From CAVDAL01 sp963606965 (GTDB lineage: Bacteria; Actinomycetota; Coriobacteriia; Coriobacteriales; QAMH01), in the NCBI GenBank assembly GCA_963606965.1, contig CAVDAL010000088.1, forward strand, positions 1 to 5,737: a stretch of 5,737 nt of DNA, given 5' to 3'. The notes below the pieces were generated by a model. That model was not told where the DNA came from and made no database searches. It saw nothing but the letters and a program-made list of their open reading frames with translations. The position numbers were made by a program, and so were the translations under genes. Below, piece by piece: positions 1-5,737 of the stretch (positions are counted from its first letter, which is position 1; every line of letters begins with the position of its first letter).

Positions 1-113
1 CCAACAATGCATAGCAAAACAACAGATACAATTAATCCAATTCTTGGAAGCATGACAGACTTTGGCGCCCGCATAAGAAGCGGTACATTTTTTTCTTTTG
101 CCTCCGTTGCCAT
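1..113 (-). CDS. ftsW: FtsW/SEDS-family septal peptidoglycan polymerase, N-terminal fragment
   Basis: Only the first 37 codons are inside the window; the gene runs off the left edge. The product starts MATEAKEKNVPLLMRAPKSV. This is a short, charged, probably cytoplasmic stretch with several Lys and Arg, followed from about residue 24 by a hydrophobic run (IGLIVSVVLLCIV) that looks like the first of the usual ten membrane segments. No catalytic residue is visible, so the identification rests on the basic N-tail plus first helix and on position: directly behind murD in a dcw cluster is the standard place for ftsW. FtsW proteins polymerise lipid II at the septum together with a class B PBP, here the ftsI-type gene at the other end of the window. 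The ATG lies 3 nt after the murD stop with only a weak purine-rich stretch before it. The next in-frame Met is codon 14 and has no better ribosome site. RodA/SpoVE paralogues cannot be excluded. Confidence 0.8.
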   Translation of the reverse strand, partial: MATEAKEKNVPLLMRAPKSVMLPRIGLIVSVVLLCIV

Positions 114-116
114 CTT

Positions 117-1472
117 TTATTGTCTTTCTGCTTTTTCAAAGACCCAGCTTTTAAAAACTTTGCCGCGGTGAATAAAAGAATCAAATTCATCGAATGAAGC
201 GCATGAAGGTGAAAGCAAAACAACTTCCCCACTTTTTGCATGTTCGCATGCATAATCAAAAGCTTCGCGCATATTTTTGCACAAAACTCGAGGCAAAGAG
301 CTTGATTCAAAAGCATCATAAAATCTTTGCCCTGCATCGCCATAACAAATAATATCGACACATGTATCTTTACATGCTTCTACCAGCTCGTCTAATGAAG
401 TGCCTTTATCTGTTCCCCCCAAAAGAAGGTGAATACCTTGACCAGGGAATGCAGTCAAAGCTTGCAAACTTGCATCGACATTTGTTGCTTTTGAATCATT
501 GAAAAATGCAATGCCATCTATTGTTGCAACAGGTTCAATTCTGTGTTCAAGTGGTTCAAATGAACACAGAGCAGTAGCAACTGACATATCATCAAAGCCA
601 TAATCAATTGCAACAGATGCAACTACCAAAGCATTCAAAACATTATGCTTGCCTTTAATTTGCAAATCTTGAATAGTGCATAAAGTATGCTTTATGCCAT
701 CAATTTCAACAATTAATTTGTTGTCTTGTTCATAAGCACAATCACAAGAGCGTTTTGAGCCAACCCATACAACTCGCACACCACGTGCAATAAGCTCACT
801 TGCAACTGGTTCAATGCCATCTATTCCTTCACAAATTATGGCGCTTTGCCCTTTATACAAATTTTGGAAGATTTTGAATTTTGCTTGTGCATATGCAAGC
901 AATGATCCATGCCAAGAAAGATGATCCGGTGTGATATTTAGCAAGCAAGCTGTGCGTGGTGAAAAAGAAATGCTAGATGCAAGCTGATAAGAAGACATTT
1001 CTGCAACTAAAGTTTCGTCTTCGCGACGGCGCTCAACAGATTCTGTTGTAGTTTCGCCAATATTTCCGCATGCATATGCATTTTTGCCGCACTCATTAAA
1101 AACATGTGCAATACATGATGTGCATGTTGTCTTCCCATTTGTGCCTGTAACAGCAATCCAATCTTGCGGAGACAAGCGAAAAGCAAATTCAGGCTCACTT
1201 ATAAGCTCGTCACTTGCAGCTTGTGCGCTCTTATAAAATTCACTTGTCTGAGGAATTCCTGGACATACAACGCATAAATCATAATGACCTTGCACTTGTT
1301 CACAATCAAAAACAACTTCAACGCCAGAATCCAAAAATTCTTTTGCAACTGCTTTTGTTTTATCTGATGAAGCGCCTGCATAAATTGTTAAATTGTCTTT
1401 GTTACAAAGAACATGGCGTGCAACAGCAATGCCACTTTTTCCTAAACCTAAAACTAATATATTTTTTGTCAT
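117..1472 (-). CDS. murD: UDP-N-acetylmuramoyl-L-alanine--D-glutamate ligase MurD
   Basis: MurD is a cytoplasmic ATP-dependent amide ligase that adds D-glutamate to UDP-MurNAc-L-Ala. The 451-residue length is normal and all three domains are present. The N-terminal Rossmann-like UDP-binding domain opens with LVLGLGKSG (6-14). The central ATPase has the P-loop GTNGKTT (110-116), the EMSSYQL block (158-164), NITPDH (179-184), and an AQAKFKIF segment whose Lys198 matches the carbamylated lysine of the family. KGKHNVLNAL (273-282) and EHR (309-311) close the central domain. The C-terminal ligand domain has NDSKATN (325-331), LLLGGTDKG (349-357) and the LSPSCASFDEF...RG block (420-437). The ATG directly follows the mraY stop (TAAATG) and no strong Shine-Dalgarno site precedes it, so translation probably depends on coupling to mraY. 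The protein is unusually rich in cysteine (20 residues), including C117 and C120 just after the P-loop. Every core motif is intact, so I expect an active enzyme. Confidence 0.97.
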   Translation of the reverse strand: MTKNILVLGLGKSGIAVARHVLCNKDNLTIYAGASSDKTKAVAKEFLDSGVEVVFDCEQVQGHYDLCVVCPGIPQTSEFYKSAQAASDELISEPEFAFRLSPQDWIAVTGTNGKTTCTSCIAHVFNECGKNAYACGNIGETTTESVERRREDETLVAEMSSYQLASSISFSPRTACLLNITPDHLSWHGSLLAYAQAKFKIFQNLYKGQSAIICEGIDGIEPVASELIARGVRVVWVGSKRSCDCAYEQDNKLIVEIDGIKHTLCTIQDLQIKGKHNVLNALVVASVAIDYGFDDMSVATALCSFEPLEHRIEPVATIDGIAFFNDSKATNVDASLQALTAFPGQGIHLLLGGTDKGTSLDELVEACKDTCVDIICYGDAGQRFYDAFESSSLPRVLCKNMREAFDYACEHAKSGEVVLLSPSCASFDEFDSFIHRGKVFKSWVFEKAERQ

Positions 1473-2513
1473 TTAACTCAACACCGATGAAAAGAATAAA
1501 CAAAAACCTATAGCAGCAAACATTCCTGTCACTATGCAAAAACGGATAACAACTTTTGTTTCAGACCAACCTTTTTTCTCATAATGATGATGAAGAGGAG
1601 CCATCAAAAATACGCGTTTATGAGTGCGTTTAAAATGTAAAACTTGAATAATTACTGAAAGAGCTTCGATCACAAACAAGCCGCCAATAATAACGCTAAA
1701 AAGTTCTGTTTTTGTTATAACAGCAATGCCCGCAAAAGCTGTACCCAAAGCGAGCGAGCCAGTGTCGCCCATAAAAATGCTTGCAGGATAGCAATTAAAC
1801 CACAAGAAACCAAGGCAAGCGCCAGCAGCTGCAATAGCAAAAATTGCAACGCTTAATTGGTCGCAAATATATGCAATAGCACACATTGCAACCATTGCAA
1901 TCATTATTGTTCCACCAGCTAAGCCATCCAAGCCGTCAGTCAAGTTAACAGCATTTGAAAATCCAGCCATCAACAAGAAAACAAAGAATACATAAATCCA
2001 AGGAATTGATATTCCGCCGCATACTGGAATGACTGTTGTAAGAATGCCTAAGTCAATATCTATATTTGCAAAAGGGATTGTTACAGCAGGAGAAATTCCA
2101 ATGCAGTTAACAGCAATTAATGTAAAGCCTACGGAAATAATAATAAGGCCAAGCATCTTTTGCCAAGGAAGCAAGCCTAAAGAACGCTCTTTTATAACTT
2201 TTGAAGCATCATCAATAAATCCAAGAACACCAGTCAAAAGTGTTGCAGCAAGCAACAATAGCAATGATGCATTGGGCTTACCGACCAAAAAGACTGAAAC
2301 TGTCATCACAATCAAAATGACAATGCCGCCCATTGTTGGAGTGCCCTGCTTTTTCAAATGTGCCTGCGGGCCGTCTGCACGAATTTGCTGACCAATCTGC
2401 CGCACCTTCAAAAGTCGAATCCAAAAAGGCATAACAATCATGCAAAGCACTAGTGATATCACCAATGCCAAAAAAACTTGATATGTTGGATATTCAGTAA
2501 AAAAACTAATCAT
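1473..2513 (-). CDS. mraY: Phospho-N-acetylmuramoyl-pentapeptide-transferase MraY
   Basis: MraY is the integral membrane enzyme that transfers phospho-MurNAc-pentapeptide from UDP to undecaprenyl phosphate, giving lipid I on the inner face of the membrane. The 346-residue protein is very hydrophobic, with about ten predicted membrane segments starting near residue 13. Family motifs appear in order: KKQGTPTMGG (54-63), GFIDDASK with the Asp pair D101/D102 (98-105), NAVNLTDGLDGLAGG (187-201), FMGDTGSLALG with the catalytic-type D250 (247-257), and MAPLHHHYEKKGW carrying the conserved HHH (304-316). Length and motif spacing fit ordinary bacterial MraY rather than WecA or TagO, which lack this exact MAPLHHHYE element. 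The start ATG shares one base with the murF stop (TAATG). The only ribosome-site candidate is a weak AAAGAG 11 nt upstream (2525-2530), so coupling to murF is likely. The gene sits between its pathway neighbours murF and murD, and nothing in it looks damaged. Confidence 0.98.
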   Translation of the reverse strand: MISFFTEYPTYQVFLALVISLVLCMIVMPFWIRLLKVRQIGQQIRADGPQAHLKKQGTPTMGGIVILIVMTVSVFLVGKPNASLLLLLAATLLTGVLGFIDDASKVIKERSLGLLPWQKMLGLIIISVGFTLIAVNCIGISPAVTIPFANIDIDLGILTTVIPVCGGISIPWIYVFFVFLLMAGFSNAVNLTDGLDGLAGGTIMIAMVAMCAIAYICDQLSVAIFAIAAAGACLGFLWFNCYPASIFMGDTGSLALGTAFAGIAVITKTELFSVIIGGLFVIEALSVIIQVLHFKRTHKRVFLMAPLHHHYEKKGWSETKVVIRFCIVTGMFAAIGFCLFFSSVLS

Positions 2514-3931
2514 TATTTCAACAGCTCTTTCGCTATAGCTTCAAGTCCCATGAAGCGCGATGCTTTAAGCAAAACAATATCATCTTTTTGCAGTGCATCT
2601 TTCAAATAAATTGTAGCTTGCTCGACCGTATCAAAAGTCTTAATCAAAGCAGCAGACATATTAGCATTCTTAGCACCATCTGCTATATCTCGAGCAAGAG
2701 TGCCTACACAAATAAGGCCATCAAGGCTAGAAGCGGCAGCCACCTCGCCAACCTGTTTATGCATATCTTTCTCATCTTTTCCAAGTTCACCCATGTCACC
2801 TAAGACAGCATAGCGCTTACCTTCACATTTTAAATTTTTCAAAACGTCCAAAGATGCCTTCATTGAATCAGGGTTTGCATTATATGCATCATTTATCAGC
2901 TTAAAGCCGGCCGGAGCATCATAAGTTTCCATGCGCATATTTGAAGGTTTCAATTCATTCAAACCAATTGCAATTTTGTCAGCGTCAACACCTAAATATT
3001 GAGCAACAGCAGCTGCAGCCAGCGCATTTTCAACATTATGCTTGCCTGGTTGTGAAAGCTGGACATGCACAGATGCATCCTTTAATTGCAAGTCAAAGCC
3101 CATGCAAGCATCTTCATTTGCCGCAATGTTTACAGCTCTAACATCAGCATCTTCACATGTTCCATAGCGTTTAACTTCAATACTTTTGCTTGAAACATTT
3201 GCATGTTCCAACAAAGAATCTGTCATATCATTATCCGCATTAACAAAAGCAACACCAGCTGGAGGCAAAGCTGCGATAAGTTCAGATTTTGCACGTGCTA
3301 TATTTTCACGCGAACCCAAAAGCTCCATGTGGCTCACACCAACATTTGTTACAACGCCCAAAGTTGGCTGAACAAAGCGACATAGCTTTTGTATTTGCAA
3401 AAGACCGCGCATCCCCATTTCCACAACCAAGACTTCACAGTCTTTATCTGCTTCAAGAATTGTTGCAGGAACGCCAAGTTCATTATTATGATTTCCTGCT
3501 GTTGCACAAACTTTAAAACGCTGCGACAAAACAGAAGCTAAATAATTTTTTGTAGAAGTCTTGCCCGTTGAACCAGTAACGCCAATAACGATTGCATGCA
3601 AACATGAGCGCCAATATTTTGCCAAATTATTCAATGAGCGCTGGGTGTCACTAACCCAGATGATTGGGCAAACAAATTCATCTGCTAAAGCAAGAACAGC
3701 ATCATCTGGTTCTTTTGCACAAATTACCGCACCAGCACCTGCATAAACAGCTTGTGGGATAAAGTCATTGCCGTCTACTCTTTCGCCCTGCAATGCAAGA
3801 AAAATATTTCCGGGTTTAACTTCCCTAGAATCCCAAGTCAAACCTTGAACTTCGCGCTTTTTAGCATCTTCATCTGCATGAATTCTGCCGCCAACAACTC
3901 TATGTAATTGTTTAACAGAAACAGTAATCAT
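2513..3931 (-). CDS. murF: UDP-N-acetylmuramoyl-tripeptide--D-alanyl-D-alanine ligase MurF
   Basis: MurF is a cytoplasmic ligase that joins D-Ala-D-Ala to the UDP-MurNAc-tripeptide at the cost of ATP, finishing the pentapeptide used by MraY. At 472 residues it has normal length and the three Mur-ligase domains. The N-terminal domain carries LTWDSREVKPGNIFLAL (31-47), the uridine-binding DSR element. The ATPase domain has P-loop GSTGKT (120-125), GNHNNELGVP (146-155, a MurF hallmark), VEMGMRG (170-176), TNVGVSHMELLGS (195-207) and PGKHNVENAL (295-304). The C-terminal domain has INDAYNANPDSM (346-357), LGDMGELG (377-384) and LLKASRFMGLE (454-464). The last motif has Ala457 where many relatives have Gly. 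GNHNNELG and NDAYNANPDS separate MurF clearly from MurE. The ATG overlaps the murE stop as ATGA, with a GAGG ribosome site 4 nt upstream inside the murE end. Ten cysteines are present, more than usual but fewer than in MurD. Confidence 0.98.
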   Translation of the reverse strand: MITVSVKQLHRVVGGRIHADEDAKKREVQGLTWDSREVKPGNIFLALQGERVDGNDFIPQAVYAGAGAVICAKEPDDAVLALADEFVCPIIWVSDTQRSLNNLAKYWRSCLHAIVIGVTGSTGKTSTKNYLASVLSQRFKVCATAGNHNNELGVPATILEADKDCEVLVVEMGMRGLLQIQKLCRFVQPTLGVVTNVGVSHMELLGSRENIARAKSELIAALPPAGVAFVNADNDMTDSLLEHANVSSKSIEVKRYGTCEDADVRAVNIAANEDACMGFDLQLKDASVHVQLSQPGKHNVENALAAAAVAQYLGVDADKIAIGLNELKPSNMRMETYDAPAGFKLINDAYNANPDSMKASLDVLKNLKCEGKRYAVLGDMGELGKDEKDMHKQVGEVAAASSLDGLICVGTLARDIADGAKNANMSAALIKTFDTVEQATIYLKDALQKDDIVLLKASRFMGLEAIAKELLK

Positions 3932-5409
3932 AATGCCTCAATTTCTTCAGCAGCAACAAGCCTGTCATCAAAGTCATGCTTTGTTGTGCCAATTATTTGA
4001 TAATCTTCATGACCCTTGCCAGCAATCAAAACTGCATCGCCTGACTTTGCAATTTGCAATGCATAACTAATTGCTTCGCGTCTATCAGGATAAACAAAAT
4101 AGCGCTCTTTATCATCCATGCCAGCAACAATTTGGTCGATTATCGCCAAAGGATCTTCTGTGCGCGGATTATCGCTTGTAACAATCGCAATATCAGCTGA
4201 AAGGGCAGCTTTGCCCATCTTTGGACGCTTACTTGAATCGCGGTCGCCACCGCAGCCAAAAACACAAATAACTCGCTTATCTGTGACAGCCTTCAAAGCA
4301 GAAATCGCCTTAGCAACAGAGTCAGGCGTATGAGCATAATCAACCAAAACTCCAAAACCAGGCTTGCGCCCATTTGCACCTATTACAGATTCAAGACGGC
4401 CCGGCACCTGCGGAGAACTTGCTAAAGCAGCGCAGGCGCAGTTCAAAGAAATTCCAAGAGAGATAGCAATACCGCATGCCACTAAAGCATTCTCGACATT
4501 AAAACGCCCAACAAGCGGTAAAGTGAAATTGACCTCTTCGCCACAATAGCAAAATGTAAGATTTGTGGAATGCGGAGCATATTGGACATCTTTAACATAG
4601 ATGTCTGCCTCCCCACTCGTGCTTACAGACAATGTTGTTTCTTCATGCGCTTGTTTGCATTCATCATATAAGCGCTTGCCATATTCACCATCAATGCAAA
4701 CAACACGCTTTTCAACATCATAATCTGTAAAAAGCGCCCTTTTTGCTTTGAAATAATCTTCCATATTTTTGTGATAATCAAGATGATCTTGAGTCAAGTT
4801 TGTAAATGCTGCAACTTTAAATTTTGTTCCAACAATTCTTCCCAACGAAATTGCATGACTTGAAACTTCCATTGCTACAGCGTCAACATTAGCGTCCTTC
4901 ATTTCTGCAAAAAGCTCTTGCAAATCTCTTGACTCTGGCGTTGTATGAGCAGAAGGAACATGAACATCGCCATATCTGCATTCAACAGTACCGATAAGCC
5001 CAGCCTTTTTCTTCTGGTTTTGAATTATATGTTCAACAAGAAAAGTTGTTGTTGTTTTGCCATTTGTACCTGTTATTCCAACAATATCCATGCCATGTGA
5101 TGGCATGCCAAAAAATTTGGCAGAACATAAAGCAAGCGAGCGACGTGCATCTTTAACCTTAAATTGCGGAATGTCTATATCAAGCTCGCGTTCAACAACT
5201 AAAGCTGCTGCTCCTCTATCAACTGCATCTTGTGCAAACTTATGCCCATCAACACTTGTTCCAGGAACACAAAAGAAAAGCGTACCGCTTTCAACACTGC
5301 GCGATGAATAAGCAATATCGCTAATTTTTAAATTAGAATCTGCATTATTTAATGCTTCAAAATCTTGCCCTGAAAAAATATCTTTAACACTTTTAGTAAT
5401 TTTTTGCAT
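3928..5409 (-). CDS. murE: UDP-N-acetylmuramoyl-tripeptide synthetase MurE, probably meso-diaminopimelate specific
   Basis: MurE adds the third stem-peptide residue to UDP-MurNAc-L-Ala-D-Glu in the cytoplasm. The 493-residue protein has the N-terminal UDP-binding domain with YSSRSVESGTLFFCVPG (34-50), where Ser35 replaces the usual Asp of DSR. The ATPase core follows with GITGTNGKTTTT (111-122), TTPES (156-160), EVSSHA (181-186), TNLTQDHLDYH (203-213), a YFKAKRALF segment whose Lys223 fits the carbamylated lysine, and GRFNVENAL (301-309). The C-terminal domain has VPGRLE (335-340), VDYAHTPD (356-363), FGCGGDRDSSKRPKMG (384-399), SDNPRTEDP (412-420) and GKGHEDYQ (464-471). The DNPR element is the known signature for meso-diaminopimelate; lysine-adding enzymes differ there. 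The ATG is preceded by a good AAGGA ribosome site, the best-marked start in the window. The gap to the upstream PBP stop is only 39 nt, so co-transcription is likely. The stop overlaps the murF start by 4 nt. Confidence 0.97.
   Translation of the reverse strand: MQKITKSVKDIFSGQDFEALNNADSNLKISDIAYSSRSVESGTLFFCVPGTSVDGHKFAQDAVDRGAAALVVERELDIDIPQFKVKDARRSLALCSAKFFGMPSHGMDIVGITGTNGKTTTTFLVEHIIQNQKKKAGLIGTVECRYGDVHVPSAHTTPESRDLQELFAEMKDANVDAVAMEVSSHAISLGRIVGTKFKVAAFTNLTQDHLDYHKNMEDYFKAKRALFTDYDVEKRVVCIDGEYGKRLYDECKQAHEETTLSVSTSGEADIYVKDVQYAPHSTNLTFCYCGEEVNFTLPLVGRFNVENALVACGIAISLGISLNCACAALASSPQVPGRLESVIGANGRKPGFGVLVDYAHTPDSVAKAISALKAVTDKRVICVFGCGGDRDSSKRPKMGKAALSADIAIVTSDNPRTEDPLAIIDQIVAGMDDKERYFVYPDRREAISYALQIAKSGDAVLIAGKGHEDYQIIGTTKHDFDDRLVAAEEIEAL
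3936..3939 (-). promoter_or_regulatory. Ribosome binding site of murF, inside the murE 3' end
   Basis: The minus strand has GAGG followed by CATT and the murF ATG, a short 4 nt spacer. The site lies in the last codons of murE, and the start codon overlaps the murE stop (ATGA). This suits re-initiation or coupling of ribosomes finishing murE. Confidence 0.5.
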
Positions 5410-5415
5410 TTAGCT

Positions 5416-5420
5416 TCCTT
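5416..5420 (-). promoter_or_regulatory. Ribosome binding site of murE
   Basis: The minus strand reads AAGGA followed by a 6 nt spacer (AGCTAA) and the murE ATG. This is a clear Shine-Dalgarno match in the 39 nt gap after the ftsI stop, and it fixes the murE start. It is the only strong, well-spaced site in the window, which makes murE the likeliest point of independent ribosome entry. Confidence 0.75.
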
Positions 5421-5448
5421 GTTTGTCTATTTTTTGTTCGTATAAATA

Positions 5449-5737
5449 TTAGGGATTAATTTGATATCGGTCGATTGCAAATGACATAATATCCGCAAAA
5501 ACAGGTCCACAAGCAGCAGCACCGTCAGCACCATTCCCGGGCTTTTGGACAGTCACTAGGCATATAAGATCACTAGAAGAGCCTTCAAGCCAGCCAGCAA
5601 AAGAAACATTATATTGATCCTTCGCATATGAGCCAGTTTCATCTGCAACTTCAGCTGTACCAGTTTTGCCAACAACTTTGTATCCGTCTATCGCTGCAGA
5701 CTTGCCTGTGCCACTTGTAACAACACTACGTAAAAGC
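5449..5737 (-). CDS. ftsI: Class B penicillin-binding protein (FtsI/PBP3 type), C-terminal fragment
   Basis: The last 95 codons of a gene that enters from the right edge. Read on the minus strand from 5736, it gives a transpeptidase C-terminus. The KTG triad motif appears as VVGKTGTAEV, with KTGTA encoded at 5653-5667. It is followed by VSFAGW and a VTVQKPGNGADG...GPVFADIM segment typical of the end of class B PBP transpeptidase domains. The protein ends in INP and TAA about 70 residues after the KTG lysine, so no PASTA repeats follow. The SxxK and SxN motifs lie outside the window. Such enzymes crosslink peptidoglycan stem peptides on the outer face of the membrane at the septum, in partnership with FtsW. 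Placement directly before murE is the standard dcw position and supports FtsI over an elongation PBP, but pbpB or spoVD-like names would fit equally well on this fragment. Confidence 0.9.
   Translation of the reverse strand, partial: LLRSVVTSGTGKSAAIDGYKVVGKTGTAEVADETGSYAKDQYNVSFAGWLEGSSSDLICLVTVQKPGNGADGAAACGPVFADIMSFAIDRYQINP

Noticed and set aside
32..88. An 18-codon frame behind GGAGG, considered as a small gene or leader peptide.
   Set aside because: It lies inside the start of ftsW in another frame, its spacing to GGAGG is long (12 nt), and the peptide has no recognisable feature. It is kept only as an observation about the ftsW start.
1070..1081. A 12 nt perfect palindrome (ATGCATATGCAT), and the related TGCATATGCA within 881-902, which could form a hairpin with a 2 nt bulge.
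   Set aside because: Both copies lie inside murD where it encodes Ala-Tyr-Ala (GCA TAT GCA), so codon choice and the protein sequence explain them. They have no regular spacing and no link to a gene boundary.
2029..2391. A 120-codon open frame on the plus strand, opposite mraY.
   Set aside because: It lies wholly antisense to a well-conserved gene, its product has no recognisable domain, and it disappears as an independent signal once mraY is accepted. The other plus-strand frames in the window are shadows for the same reason.
5410..5480. An AT-rich stretch (TAATATTTATA on the minus strand) before murE, considered as a promoter -10 region.
   Set aside because: No -35 element lies at a plausible spacing: the TTGCAA at 5475-5480 is about 23 nt from TAATAT. 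The gap between ftsI and murE is only 39 nt, so read-through transcription is the simpler view.
1..5737. The possibility of a novel defence, mobile or regulatory system in the window.
   Set aside because: Apart from the 39 nt ftsI-murE gap and 3 nt before ftsW, every base belongs to a recognised cell wall gene. There are no repeats, insertion sequence ends, RNA folds or unexplained reading frames.

Overview
The window is one contiguous block of the division and cell wall (dcw) cluster. Every gene reads on the minus strand. In transcription order, from high to low coordinates, they are: the 3' end of a class B penicillin-binding protein (ftsI type), murE, murF, mraY, murD, and the first 37 codons of an ftsW/SEDS-family gene. 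The four central genes are complete. Each carries its family's catalytic motifs, and none shows a frameshift or internal stop. No RNA gene, mobile element, CRISPR array, terminator or convincing internal promoter is visible. No stretch over 40 bases lacks a gene.

The genes form a pathway. MurD, MurE and MurF are ATP-dependent ligases that add D-Glu, a diamino acid (meso-diaminopimelate, from the DNPR motif) and D-Ala-D-Ala to the cytoplasmic UDP-MurNAc precursor. MraY moves the finished phospho-MurNAc-pentapeptide onto undecaprenyl phosphate at the membrane to make lipid I. The flanking FtsW-type glycosyltransferase and FtsI-type transpeptidase would polymerise and crosslink the product at the septum. 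The junctions are very tight: a 39 nt gap, then a 4 nt ATGA overlap, a 1 nt TAATG overlap, direct abutment, and a 3 nt gap. This points to a single transcript with translational coupling.

The organism looks like a Gram-positive anaerobe with moderately low GC, about 40% by counting a few lines. Three things lead me to suggest an actinobacterium of the Coriobacteriia type: the gene order with murF between murE and mraY, the MurE N-terminal wording (an FFCVPG...VDGH...RGAAALVVER pattern), and a strikingly high cysteine content, above all in MurD. A clostridial source cannot be excluded from the sequence alone.

I found no undescribed system. The points worth a second look are the cysteine enrichment (20 Cys in 451 residues of MurD, two of them just behind its ATP-binding loop), the poorly marked ftsW start, and a few motif variants in MurE and MurF.
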